From Allomuricauda sp. (GTDB lineage: Bacteria > Bacteroidota > Bacteroidia > Flavobacteriales > Flavobacteriaceae): DNA of 64,000 nt. Below the pieces are notes generated by a model. It was given only the letters and a program-made list of their open reading frames with translations, was not told the origin of the DNA and searched no databases. Shown in pieces: positions 34,570 through 43,438 of this stretch. Location of the stretch: assembly GCF_028280385.1 (NCBI RefSeq), contig NZ_JANQLX010000017.1, positions 124,001 to 188,000 of the forward strand. The letters are read 5' to 3'. Numbering within the stretch: position 1 is the stretch's first letter; each line of letters starts with the position of its first letter. The translations under genes were made by a program, and so were the position numbers.

Positions 34570-34591
34570 TTTCCACCTTAACAAATTGGTG

Positions 34592-34599
34592 TACCTTTG
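34592..34599 (+). promoter_or_regulatory. Promoter -7 element and long leader of the DEAD-box helicase
   Basis: TACCTTTG, a full match, lies 111 bases before the helicase ATG. The leader contains GTGTTGC (34631-34637) able to pair with GCAACAC (34673-34679), a possible thermal or autoregulatory structure. Confidence 0.5.
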
Positions 34600-34710
34600 C
34601 GCCTTTATTAACGCCGCCGGTATGGGCATGGTGTTGCGAGGGGCTAAAAAGGACGTGTCAGAATCGCTCTATGCAACACAACATATTTGCGATTTAAGCT
34701 ATGCAACGCT

Positions 34711-36465
34711 ATGACAAAATTTGAAGCCTTGGGGTTAGACCAACCCCTATTGGACGCTATTGCCGATCTTGGATTTGAAACCCCTTCGGAAGTCCAAGAA
34801 AAATCCATCCCTATTTTATTGGAGGAAGAAACCGATTTGGTCGCTTTGGCCCAAACGGGAACGGGAAAGACCGCTGCCTTTGGTTTTCCCATGATACAAA
34901 AGATCCAAGCTGAAAGCAGGACAACGCAAGGGTTGATCCTATCGCCAACCAGAGAGCTTTGCCTACAGATTACCAATGAGCTCAAGCTCTATTCCAAATA
35001 CATCAAAGGACTGAATACCGTCGCCATTTATGGCGGTGCCAGCATTACGGAACAAGCCAGACAGATAAAACGTGGTGCCCAGATCGTTGTGGCAACCCCG
35101 GGCAGGATGAAAGATATGATTGGCCGTGGAATGGTAGACATCTCCAAAATTGACTATTGTGTATTGGACGAGGCCGATGAAATGCTGAACATGGGATTTT
35201 ATGAGGATATCAAGGATATTCTTTCCAATACCCCGGAAGAGAAATTTACCTGGCTTTTTTCGGCTACCATGCCCAAGGAAGTGGCTTCCATCGCCAAAAA
35301 ATTCATGCACAAACCCCACGAAATCACCGTTGGGACCAAAAATGCAGGTGCTTCCACCGTTCAGCATGAGTTCTACACTGTTGGAGGAAGGGACAGATAT
35401 GCCGCTTTAAAACGTCTTGCCGATGCAAATCCAGGTATTTTTTCCGTGGTGTTCTGTAGGACCAAAAGAGATACCCAAAAAGTAGCGGAAAAATTAATTG
35501 AGGATGGCTATAATGCAGGTGCGCTGCACGGTGATCTAAGCCAGAACCAACGTGACCTTGTCATGAATGCCTTCCGCAAAAAGCAGGTGCAGATGTTGGT
35601 GGCCACCGATGTGGCCGCAAGGGGAATTGATGTGGATGATATTACCCACGTGATCAACTATCAGCTACCTGACGAGATCGAGACCTATACCCACCGAAGT
35701 GGACGAACTGGGCGGGCTGGAAAGTCGGGTATTTCCATGGTTATCGTTACCCGCTCGGAGTTGAGGAAAATAAAGGCCATAGAAAAGAAAATCAAGCAAG
35801 ATTTCATTTCCAAAAAGATTCCAACGGGCATTGAGATCTGTGAAATCCAACTGTATCATCTGGCCAACCGCATCAAATCCACCGAAATAAATTCAGAAAT
35901 AGATAATTATCTTCCTGCCATCCACGATGTGCTGGAAGGTCTGGACCGGGAGGAACTGATCAAGAAGATGGTTTCCGTGGAATTTACCAGGTTCTATAAC
36001 TACTACAGCAAAACCCGAGACCTTAATTCGGACGATTCCCGCCGAGACCGTGGTGAAAAGGGAGAGGGCAAGGGTAACAAGCCAAGTGATGGTTCAGTAC
36101 GCTACTTCATCAATGTGGGTGAGCGCGATGGTTATGACTGGATGTCGCTAAAAGACTTTTTACGCGATACCCTGAACCTCGAGAAGGAGGACATCTTTAA
36201 CGTGGACACCAAGGATAGCTTTTCCTTTTTTAATACGGAGGCCCAACTCAGTGAATTTGTATTGCAGACCTTTACCGATTTTAAGGTGAAAGGAAGGTTC
36301 ATCAATGTTGAAATCTCCAAAAATCCTCCCTCTACGGGCAAGGGCGGTCGAAAGCGCGATCGTAAAAAAGGCCATAGAAAAGGTGGGGACAACAAATCCT
36401 TTAGAGGAGGCCGAAAAGGAGGTTCTGGCAAAAGAGGTGGAAAAAGAAGACCCGGTTTTTATTAG
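34711..36465 (+). CDS. DEAD-box RNA helicase (DbpA/CsdA type)
   Basis: A 584-residue ATP-dependent RNA helicase for ribosome assembly or mRNA remodelling. From ATG 34711 it shows the Q motif (FEALGLDQPLLDAIADLGF then SEVQEKSIP), AQTGTGKT (motif I, about 47-54), PTREL, TPGR, DEAD (153-156), SAT (about 184-186), and HRSGRTGRAG (motif VI, about 328-337). A DbpA-like RNA-binding domain (about 455-545) precedes a Lys/Arg/Gly-rich tail with RGG-like repeats. The long leader suggests post-transcriptional control, as in cold-induced helicases. Confidence 0.94.
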   Translation: MTKFEALGLDQPLLDAIADLGFETPSEVQEKSIPILLEEETDLVALAQTGTGKTAAFGFPMIQKIQAESRTTQGLILSPTRELCLQITNELKLYSKYIKGLNTVAIYGGASITEQARQIKRGAQIVVATPGRMKDMIGRGMVDISKIDYCVLDEADEMLNMGFYEDIKDILSNTPEEKFTWLFSATMPKEVASIAKKFMHKPHEITVGTKNAGASTVQHEFYTVGGRDRYAALKRLADANPGIFSVVFCRTKRDTQKVAEKLIEDGYNAGALHGDLSQNQRDLVMNAFRKKQVQMLVATDVAARGIDVDDITHVINYQLPDEIETYTHRSGRTGRAGKSGISMVIVTRSELRKIKAIEKKIKQDFISKKIPTGIEICEIQLYHLANRIKSTEINSEIDNYLPAIHDVLEGLDREELIKKMVSVEFTRFYNYYSKTRDLNSDDSRRDRGEKGEGKGNKPSDGSVRYFINVGERDGYDWMSLKDFLRDTLNLEKEDIFNVDTKDSFSFFNTEAQLSEFVLQTFTDFKVKGRFINVEISKNPPSTGKGGRKRDRKKGHRKGGDNKSFRGGRKGGSGKRGGKRRPGFY

Positions 36466-36540
36466 TTAATTCTATATTAAATCCGAACATTCTCCGTTTT
36501 ATTTTTCTTTGTTTAGTACTTTTATGACTACAAAGATTGC

Positions 36541-37317
36541 ATGAAAAGAGTTCTACTTACATTTTTACTGTGCTCAGCATATTTCGGGTTTTCCCAAGAT
36601 GATACCGATGCGCAACCCGTGCAGGAATTGAATGCCAAGGTGATCAATGCCCAAGACGGATTCCCCATGGTCAGCGTGCATGTGATCAACCTGAACAAAG
36701 TAGTGGGTACCATTACGGACCAACAAGGGGAATTTACCATTCCTGCTGCAGTCAATGATACGTTGTACTTTACTTTTCTTGGGTTTAAATCGGAAAAAGT
36801 GCGGGTCACCAGTGATATGTTCAAATTTGAGGGCACCGAAATCGCCCTGACTGAATTGGCCTACGCCTTGGAAGAAGTCATTGTTCGTCCTTATCAATTA
36901 ACTGGGTACCTCGAAATCGATGTAAAAAATCTACCGATAAATAATGCCTACCAATACAGCATCTCAGGGCTCCAGAGGAGTTATGAGGGGGGTAGCAAAA
37001 GTCCCAGTGCCGTTACCAAGGTCTTGGGGGCCATTCTAAATCCGGCGGACCTGCTGCGGAATCTTTTTGGGAAAAAACCAAAACAGATGCGCAAACTACA
37101 GCAAATGAAGCAAGATGACGATATCCGTGATCTATTAGCTTCCAAATTTGACCGGGAAACCTTGACCGAGCTACTTCAATTGGAAAAAGTGGACATTGAG
37201 GATATCCTTAACAACTGCAACTATTCCCGTTCGTTTATCAATACCGCCAATGATCTTCAGATTCTTGATGCCATTTCCAGCTGTTACGAAGAATACAGGG
37301 TACTCAATAGAAGATAA
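36541..37317 (+). CDS. Carboxypeptidase-like regulatory-domain protein, exported
   Basis: A 258-residue protein with a signal peptide (AYFGFSQ, about 1-19) and a carboxypeptidase regulatory-like beta-sandwich (about 28-110: LNAKVINAQDGFPMVSVHVI, GTITDQQGEFTI, FTFLGFKSEKV). Unlike TonB receptors it has no plug or barrel. The C-terminal half is helical and charged, with a conserved NPADLLRNLFGKKPKQMRKL segment. It is a flavobacterial family without a known function, possibly cell-envelope associated. Confidence 0.82.
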   Translation: MKRVLLTFLLCSAYFGFSQDDTDAQPVQELNAKVINAQDGFPMVSVHVINLNKVVGTITDQQGEFTIPAAVNDTLYFTFLGFKSEKVRVTSDMFKFEGTEIALTELAYALEEVIVRPYQLTGYLEIDVKNLPINNAYQYSISGLQRSYEGGSKSPSAVTKVLGAILNPADLLRNLFGKKPKQMRKLQQMKQDDDIRDLLASKFDRETLTELLQLEKVDIEDILNNCNYSRSFINTANDLQILDAISSCYEEYRVLNRR

Positions 37318-37414
37318 TTTTCGTCGGAACTTACCCTTGTCCAAGCTATGCCAAATAGGAAATAAATTTTCAATTTCCACATGCATTTTATAGCTTTAGA
37401 CAAAATCCCTAACG

Positions 37415-39100
37415 ATGAAGAAACTACTTGCTATCATGTCCATCCTCTCTTTTCTTAATGGTTGCAAAGAAGTTAAAAACCCTCAAAAAGAAGATACTCA
37501 AACCGTTGCCCTGGAGGTCGTCAAAAAAGAGGTCCCTTTCGTTTGGGAAGGAGCCAATATCTACTTTTTGTTGACGGACCGCTTCAATGTCGGGAATCCC
37601 AACAAAGGTGTCCAGTTTGGACAAAGTGAGGAAACCGCGGTGCTGCGTGGGTTTGAAGGAGGGGACATCCAAGGGATAACCCAAAAAATTGAAGAAGGAT
37701 ATTTTACCGATTTGGGAATCAACGCCATTTGGTTTACGCCCATAGTGGAGCAAGTCCATGGCGCCACGGATGAAGGTACGGGAAATACCTATGCCTACCA
37801 CGGGTATTGGGCAAAGGACTGGACAGCCATCGACCCCAATTTTGGGACTCGAAAAGATTTGGAAAAGTTGGTAAAAGCTGCCCATTCCAAAGGTATTCGG
37901 ATTCTTTTGGACGTAGTGCTCAACCATACTGGACCAGTTACCGACATGGATCCTGTTTGGCCCGAAGAATGGGTGCGCACAGGGCCAAAATGTGAGTTTA
38001 CCACCTACGAAAATACCACGGCCTGCACCCTAGTGGACAATTTACCGGATATCTTGACAGAATCCGATGAAGCTGTGGAACTGCCGGATGCCCTTTTGGC
38101 CAAATGGAAAGACGAAGGCCGTTTAAGCCAGGAATTGGATGAACTTCAATTGTTCTTTGAGCGTACAGGCTATCCCCGTGCCCCAAGGTTTTACATTATA
38201 AAATGGCTTACCGACTACATCAACGACTTTGGCGTGGACGGTTTTAGGGTGGATACGGTAAAACATGTAAATGAAGAATCCTGGTCCGACCTTTATAGGG
38301 AGGCCTCTTACGCTTTCGAGACCTGGAAAAAGAAACATCCGGACCAAGTATTGGACGACAATCCTTTTTACATGGTTGGGGAAGTGTATAATTATGGTAT
38401 TACCGGCGGGCGTGAATTTGATTTCGGAGACAAAAAGGTAGATTTCTTCAACTACGGCTTTAAGAGCTTGATCAATTTTGACCTAAAGACGGATGCCCAA
38501 AAGGATTACGAGACCATTTTCAAAAAATACAGCCGTCTTTTAAACACCAAACTAAAAGGCAAGAGTGTACTCAATTACCTTACTTCACATGATGACGGCA
38601 ATCCTTTTGACAAGGAACGCAAGAATTCTATATACGCTGCCAATGTCCTATTATTAACCCCAGGCGCCTCCCAGGTATATTACGGGGATGAAACGGCAAG
38701 AAGCCTTGTCATAGAGGGGACTGAAGGGGACGCAACCCTACGCTCGTTCATGAATTGGGAGGAATTGGATAGCCTGCCGAACATCCAGAACATCCACAAA
38801 CATTGGCAAAAATTGGGACAGTTCCGAAGCAACCATCCTGCCATTGGGGCCGGAAAGCACAAACGTCTGGCCAAATCACCCTATGTGTTTTCCAGAACCT
38901 ATATGGATGGGGATTATAAGGATAAGGTCGTGGTAGGACTAAATCTTCCCAAAGGAAAAAAATCCCTTACCGTAAAAGGTTTCTTTGGCGATGGCACCAA
39001 ACTATACGACACTTATTCCGAAACGGAGGTAACCGTTGCCAAAGGCAAGGTGGAATTGGACAATGATTTTGATATTGCCCTCCTGGAACTGTTGGAATAA
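37415..39100 (+). CDS. GH13 alpha-amylase-family lipoprotein
   Basis: A 561-residue periplasm- or surface-facing glycoside hydrolase acting on alpha-glucans. The lipobox FLNGC puts Cys at 17. The catalytic residues are all present: nucleophile Asp280 in GFRVD, acid/base Glu323 in MVGEVY, transition-state Asp393 in TSHDDGN. DVVLNHTG (166-173) is conserved region I. An insertion between about 180 and 255 (PKCEF to RTGYPRAP) contains two Cys. A C-terminal beta domain closes the protein. No susCD pair lies nearby. Confidence 0.94.
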   Translation: MKKLLAIMSILSFLNGCKEVKNPQKEDTQTVALEVVKKEVPFVWEGANIYFLLTDRFNVGNPNKGVQFGQSEETAVLRGFEGGDIQGITQKIEEGYFTDLGINAIWFTPIVEQVHGATDEGTGNTYAYHGYWAKDWTAIDPNFGTRKDLEKLVKAAHSKGIRILLDVVLNHTGPVTDMDPVWPEEWVRTGPKCEFTTYENTTACTLVDNLPDILTESDEAVELPDALLAKWKDEGRLSQELDELQLFFERTGYPRAPRFYIIKWLTDYINDFGVDGFRVDTVKHVNEESWSDLYREASYAFETWKKKHPDQVLDDNPFYMVGEVYNYGITGGREFDFGDKKVDFFNYGFKSLINFDLKTDAQKDYETIFKKYSRLLNTKLKGKSVLNYLTSHDDGNPFDKERKNSIYAANVLLLTPGASQVYYGDETARSLVIEGTEGDATLRSFMNWEELDSLPNIQNIHKHWQKLGQFRSNHPAIGAGKHKRLAKSPYVFSRTYMDGDYKDKVVVGLNLPKGKKSLTVKGFFGDGTKLYDTYSETEVTVAKGKVELDNDFDIALLELLE

Positions 39101-39103
39101 TTC

Positions 39104-39481
39104 CTAGCTTCTGGAATGCAAGGCAACCCTATTGCCTTCAGAGTCCACAAACAGGGCCATGTATCCCACATCCGGGCTTATCTGGGTCTTACCCTTAAGG
39201 ATTTTGCCCCCGGCCTGCTCTATACGATCCAGCTCATTTTGCACATCAGCACTTGAAAAATAAATCAAAACCCCATCAGTGGTGCTAGGGGTATAGCTCT
39301 CATGCTGGATAAGGGAACCATTGGCCCCTGGCTTTCCTTCTGCCCAAGGAAACCAACCCATAAGGGTTCCGCCAAAATCCTGCACCTGTATATTTATCTG
39401 AAAAATGGTATCGTAAAAGGACTTGGCTCTATCCATGTCCACTACGGGAATCTCAAACCAGCCCACTATATTCTGTTCCAT
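39104..39481 (-). CDS. VOC-superfamily (glyoxalase-like) protein
   Basis: A 125-residue protein with two beta-alpha-beta-beta-beta modules: GWFEIPVVDMDRAKSFYDTIF near the N-terminus, a central ADVQNELDRIEQAGGKI and a C-terminal GYMALFVDSEGNRVALHS. The residue pattern does not settle metal binding or substrate. It is encoded four bases after the SRPBCC gene, in a two-gene minus-strand operon. Confidence 0.88.
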   Translation of the reverse strand: MEQNIVGWFEIPVVDMDRAKSFYDTIFQINIQVQDFGGTLMGWFPWAEGKPGANGSLIQHESYTPSTTDGVLIYFSSADVQNELDRIEQAGGKILKGKTQISPDVGYMALFVDSEGNRVALHSRS

Positions 39482-39485
39482 GGTG

Positions 39486-40013
39486 CTATTTTTCCAGGAT
39501 AGTTTTCAAACTGGACAGCCCTTCCTCAAAATCGCCTCCAACCGCCTTGTCCATATTCATGAACATCATCATTATGCTAAATGGGAATTTGTTCTTTCCA
39601 GAAAAACCCCATGTTACCTTGGTATTTCCGCCATCGGCATCTTCTGTGATCAAATAGGCATCCGAAGTGGATTTCCAAGGTTTCAAAAAACGCAACTGGG
39701 ATTCGATTCGCTCTCCATCCACAATTTTGGTGAGCTCCTGTTCCCCTTCTCCCACGTCTTTGTTCCCGTTCCAATAACTGGTGGCCCCAACTTCTCCATC
39801 GGTCCCTGTAAATTTCTTTTCCATATTGGGATCTTTCTTGTTCCACGGTGACCATTGGTCGTGGTTTTTAAGAAACCTAAGGTTGTCAAATACCACAGCC
39901 CTTGGCTGCTCAATAACAATGGAGCGGGACACGTTGTACGTTTTTGGGGCAATAAGGGCTAGAATAATGATCAAGAGGACAAGTCCTCCAAGAATGTAGA
40001 GTAGTGTAGTCAT
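39486..40013 (-). CDS. SRPBCC-fold membrane-anchored protein
   Basis: A 175-residue protein starting at ATG 40013 (MTTLLYILGGL). One N-terminal membrane segment (about 4-22) is followed by a helix-grip START/polyketide-cyclase-like domain (about 30-172: SRSIVIEQPRAVVFDNLRFLKNHDQW, GATSYWNGN, SSLKTILE). These domains bind hydrophobic ligands; none is predictable. It is first in a two-gene operon with the VOC protein. Confidence 0.85.
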   Translation of the reverse strand: MTTLLYILGGLVLLIIILALIAPKTYNVSRSIVIEQPRAVVFDNLRFLKNHDQWSPWNKKDPNMEKKFTGTDGEVGATSYWNGNKDVGEGEQELTKIVDGERIESQLRFLKPWKSTSDAYLITEDADGGNTKVTWGFSGKNKFPFSIMMMFMNMDKAVGGDFEEGLSSLKTILEK

Positions 40014-40054
40014 GTTGTTTATTCGTTTGGTTACCCTACAAAATACAAAAAACT

Positions 40055-40708
40055 TTATTTGGAGACGTAACGTTCTATAATACCTTCCACATCCTTGATG
40101 GATTTCTTGGTCCAATCAAGGCGTTTTTCCAAAATTTCTAGGGGAGACAATTGCCAGGGATGCGAGGACTTACGTATTTGCTGTGACAGTTTTTGAAGGA
40201 TGATGGCCGCCGAAACAGAGATGTTTAAACTTTCGGAAAAACCAACCATGGGGATTTTAAGATGATGATCCGCCTGTTGCATGACCTCCTCGCTCAAACC
40301 CTCTTTTTCGGTGCCAAAGAAAAGCGCTGTTTTCCGGTTTATCACAAAATCCTCCAGCACCAAGGAATCGGTATGAGGGGAAGTGGCCACTATCTGGTAT
40401 CCCTCATCTTTAAGTTGATTGAGACAATCCGCTGTGGTCTGATATCGATGCACATCCACCCACTGCTCAGCCCCCATAGCAATATTCTTGTCCAAACGCT
40501 CCCCAAACCTGTCCTCTACCACATGCAACTGTTGAATGCCAAAGGCATCACAACTTCGAATTACCGCGCTGGTGTTGTGTAATTGGAAGACATCCTCTAT
40601 GGCCACGGTCAAAAATTTCGTGCGATGCTCCAGCACATCCAAAAACCGCTGCTTTCTCTCCTGGGTAAGAAAAGTTTCCAAATAGGTCAACAAATCATAA
40701 TCAAACAT
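40055..40708 (-). CDS. tRNA/rRNA 2'-O-methyltransferase, TrmH (SpoU) family
   Basis: A 217-residue SPOUT methyltransferase, probably forming Gm18 in tRNA. Family motifs: NTSAVIRSCDAFGIQQLHVVE (about 45-65, motif 1), FFGTEKEGLSEEVM (about 130-143, motif 2) and IPMVGFSESLNISVSAAIILQ (about 152-172, motif 3). ATG 40708 (MFDYDLLTYL) is preferred over TTG 40717. It is divergent from the sirtuin gene. TrmH is likeliest from length and the N-terminus, but the target base is inferred. Confidence 0.9.
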   Translation of the reverse strand: MFDYDLLTYLETFLTQERKQRFLDVLEHRTKFLTVAIEDVFQLHNTSAVIRSCDAFGIQQLHVVEDRFGERLDKNIAMGAEQWVDVHRYQTTADCLNQLKDEGYQIVATSPHTDSLVLEDFVINRKTALFFGTEKEGLSEEVMQQADHHLKIPMVGFSESLNISVSAAIILQKLSQQIRKSSHPWQLSPLEILEKRLDWTKKSIKDVEGIIERYVSK

Positions 40709-40753
40709 AAAACCCAAGATACCAAAAAATGAATTTCATATTTTTAAGCACCT

Positions 40754-41449
40754 ATGGGAGCGAAGAAAAAGATAGTGGTGCTTACCGGAGCTGGAATGAG
40801 CGCGGAAAGTGGATTAAAAACCTTCCGGGATGCCAATGGCCTTTGGGAAGGACATGATGTTATGGAAGTGGCTTCTCCCCAAGGTTTTCATCGCGACCCA
40901 GAATTGGTATTGGAATTTTACAACCAAAGAAGAAAACAACTCTTAGAAGTACATCCAAATGCCGGACATATGGCACTCGTTGACCTGGAAAATCGGTTTG
41001 ATGTCCATATCATCACCCAAAATGTGGACAATCTGCATGAACAAGCCGGAAGTTCGCAAGTGCTCCATTTGCATGGAGAATTGTTCAAGGTACGCAGCAC
41101 GGAAGATGAGTCCTACGTTCTGGAATGGAAAAAGGACTTGGTCTTGGGCGACTTGGACCCCAATGGACATCAGCTAAGACCCCATATTGTGTGGTTTGGG
41201 GAAATGGTCCCCATGCTGGAACCTGCCGTTGGCATTACCGTACAGGCAGACATTCTTATCATAATCGGCACATCCATGCAGGTATACCCAGCAGCAAGCC
41301 TCATCAATTATGTAGCGCACAACACCCCGATCTATTTTATAGATCCCAAACCCAGCGTGGGGGCATCGGAGTACAATAACCTTACCGTATTAAGTCAAAC
41401 GGCCACCACCGGGGTTCCCGCTTTGGTCCATCAATTGTTGAATTCTTAA
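40754..41449 (+). CDS. cobB: Sirtuin (NAD-dependent protein deacylase) without a zinc site
   Basis: A 231-residue Sir2-family enzyme that removes acyl groups from lysines using NAD. GAGMSAESG (12-20), TQNVDNLH (88-95) and the catalytic His107 in HLHGEL are present. Tyr56 and Arg59 (FYNQRR) match the YxxR pair that lets class III sirtuins bind succinyl- and malonyl-lysine. The four Cys that normally bind structural zinc are absent; the protein has no Cys at all. It begins a unit with the helical protein and purB. The symbol is by family resemblance. Confidence 0.92.
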   Translation: MGAKKKIVVLTGAGMSAESGLKTFRDANGLWEGHDVMEVASPQGFHRDPELVLEFYNQRRKQLLEVHPNAGHMALVDLENRFDVHIITQNVDNLHEQAGSSQVLHLHGELFKVRSTEDESYVLEWKKDLVLGDLDPNGHQLRPHIVWFGEMVPMLEPAVGITVQADILIIIGTSMQVYPAASLINYVAHNTPIYFIDPKPSVGASEYNNLTVLSQTATTGVPALVHQLLNS

Positions 41450-41459
41450 TCTTGCCCCA

Positions 41460-42032
41460 TTGGATCAAAAACAATTACACCTGGCCTTAAATTCCGGACG
41501 ACTTTCCAAACAACAGATATCCAGTTTGGTAGAAGAATTGGAACATTATCCTGAACTTGTAGGGCAGCTAATACAGGAAGTGTTGCAACAAGATGTGAGC
41601 GATTCTTTCAACGCCAGTTGGACCTTGGACCATCTCATGCGAAAAAGACTGGAGTACCTGTTACCGTTCATGGACAAGTTTACCAGCAGTTTGGCACAAT
41701 TGAAAGATGAATCGAACATCAGGCCCATGGCCCATATCTGCCAAATGCTTTGTGAAGCCTATTATAAGCAGAAAGATGAAGCTTTTACCCGAAACGTAAG
41801 TCCTGAGCAATTGGAGTCCATCATGACGGTTTGTTTTGATTGGTTTATTGGGCCCCATAAAGTAGCCGCCAAGGTATTTGCCATGAGCAGCCTCTACTAT
41901 TTGGGCCTTCAATTTTCATGGGTACATCCTGAACTTAAAATGATTTTGGAAGAAACCATTGGGCAAGGAACGGCAGGATATAAGAACCGTGCCAAAAAAA
42001 CCTTGGACAAGCTGGTGCAATTAGGGCACTAA
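41460..42032 (+). CDS. Helical-repeat protein of unknown function, upstream of purB
   Basis: A 190-residue, all-helical cytoplasmic protein with HEAT-like alternation (LVEELEHYPELVGQLIQEVL, the LDHLMRKRLEYLLPFM segment, HKVAAKVFAMSSLYYLG). The likely start is TTG 41460, ten bases after the sirtuin stop; no ATG is available before the first helix. A -7-like TAATCTTG (41447-41454) overlaps the sirtuin stop and ends five bases before it. I recall similar genes being mislabelled adenylosuccinate lyase because of the neighbour; it shares no motif with PurB. Confidence 0.8.
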   Translation: MDQKQLHLALNSGRLSKQQISSLVEELEHYPELVGQLIQEVLQQDVSDSFNASWTLDHLMRKRLEYLLPFMDKFTSSLAQLKDESNIRPMAHICQMLCEAYYKQKDEAFTRNVSPEQLESIMTVCFDWFIGPHKVAAKVFAMSSLYYLGLQFSWVHPELKMILEETIGQGTAGYKNRAKKTLDKLVQLGH

Positions 42033-42048
42033 AATGTGGGACTTTGAG

Positions 42049-42056
42049 TATCTTTG
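42049..42056 (+). promoter_or_regulatory. Promoter -7 element for purB
   Basis: TATCTTTG, a full match, ends 19 bases before the purB ATG. Confidence 0.55.
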
Positions 42057-42075
42057 CCCTTTCAAAAATTAGACC

Positions 42076-43419
42076 ATGCCATTGAACCAACTCAACGCCA
42101 TATCCCCCATTGACGGTAGGTATAGAAACAAAACCGAAGCACTGGGCAACTATTTTTCCGAAGAAGCCTTGATTAAATATCGGGTCCAGGTAGAAATAGA
42201 ATATTTTATTGCCCTCTGTGAAATTCCATTGCCACAATTATCGGAGTTTGACAAGACAAGGTTTTCCAATCTACAAGAAATCTATAAAGAATTTACTGCG
42301 GAAGACGCGTTGACCATCAAGGAGATTGAAAAAACCACCAATCACGATGTAAAGGCGGTTGAGTACTTTATCAAGCAAAAGTTTGATGCATTGGGGCTTG
42401 AAAAATATAAGGAATTCATCCATTTTGGTCTGACCTCCCAGGACATCAACAACACGGCCATTCCTCTTTCCATAAAAGAGGCAATGAACGAGGTATATGT
42501 CCCTTTGTATTTTGAAGTGTTTGAAAAATTGAAAGCCTTGGCTTCGGAATGGAAAGATATTCCCATGTTGGCACGTACGCATGGGCAACCGGCCTCCCCT
42601 ACCCGTTTAGGAAAGGAATTGGATGTTTTTGTGGAACGCTTGAAGGAACAGTTCAACTTGTTGAATGATATCCCAAGTGCTGCCAAATTTGGTGGTGCCA
42701 CCGGAAATTACAATGCCCACAAAGTGGCATATCCGAGCATAGATTGGAAGGCATTTGGGAAGAATTTTGTGCAGGAGAAGCTTACGTTGACCCATTCTTT
42801 TCCAACCACGCAGATTGAGCACTATGACCATATGGCGGCGCTGTTTGATTGTTTGAAACGTATCAATACCATTTACATTGATTTGAACAGGGACATTTGG
42901 ACCTATATTTCCATGGATTATTTCAAACAAAAAATTAAAAAGGGCGAAGTAGGCTCCTCCGCCATGCCCCATAAGGTAAACCCAATAGATTTTGAGAACT
43001 CCGAGGGGAATCTAGGTATTGCCAATGCCATTTTTGAGCATCTGTCCGCTAAATTGCCCATTTCACGTTTGCAGCGCGATTTGACGGATAGCACGGTCCT
43101 AAGAAATGTTGGAGTTCCATTTGCACATACCCAAGTGGCGCTCTTGTCCACCTTAAAAGGGTTGAACAAATTGGTGTTGAACGCTGAAAAGTTTGAGCAG
43201 GACCTTGAGGATAATTGGGCCGTTGTGGCCGAAGCCATTCAGACCATCTTAAGGAGAGAAGGCTACCCCAATCCTTACGAAGCTTTAAAAGGACTTACAC
43301 GGACCAATGAGAAAATCACCCAAAAATCCATTGCGGATTTTATAGATACGTTGGAGGTTTCCGATGAAATCAAAAGTGAGCTTAAAAAAATAACCCCGGC
43401 AAATTATACCGGGGTCTAA
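42076..43419 (+). CDS. purB: Adenylosuccinate lyase
   Basis: Catalyses two fumarate-releasing steps of purine synthesis (SAICAR to AICAR, adenylosuccinate to AMP). The 447 residues include the N-terminal NAISPIDGRYRNKTEAL, KTTNHDVKAVEYF (about 90-102), HFGLTSQDINNTA (about 116-128), TRHGQ-like ARTHGQPASPTRLGKE and the signature loop GSSAMPHKVNPIDFENSEGN (about 295-314). Length and motifs fit the E. coli-type enzyme. Confidence 0.97.
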   Translation: MPLNQLNAISPIDGRYRNKTEALGNYFSEEALIKYRVQVEIEYFIALCEIPLPQLSEFDKTRFSNLQEIYKEFTAEDALTIKEIEKTTNHDVKAVEYFIKQKFDALGLEKYKEFIHFGLTSQDINNTAIPLSIKEAMNEVYVPLYFEVFEKLKALASEWKDIPMLARTHGQPASPTRLGKELDVFVERLKEQFNLLNDIPSAAKFGGATGNYNAHKVAYPSIDWKAFGKNFVQEKLTLTHSFPTTQIEHYDHMAALFDCLKRINTIYIDLNRDIWTYISMDYFKQKIKKGEVGSSAMPHKVNPIDFENSEGNLGIANAIFEHLSAKLPISRLQRDLTDSTVLRNVGVPFAHTQVALLSTLKGLNKLVLNAEKFEQDLEDNWAVVAEAIQTILRREGYPNPYEALKGLTRTNEKITQKSIADFIDTLEVSDEIKSELKKITPANYTGV

Positions 43420-43426
43420 TCGTTTT
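43390..43426. terminator. Bidirectional terminator between purB and mscS-like gene
   Basis: ACCCCGG (43393-43399) pairs with CCGGGGT (43409-43415). Downstream on the minus strand is TTATTTTTTT, on the plus strand TCGTTTTTGG. The hairpin includes the last codons of purB. Confidence 0.75.
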
Positions 43427-43438
43427 TGGTTCGTTTTA

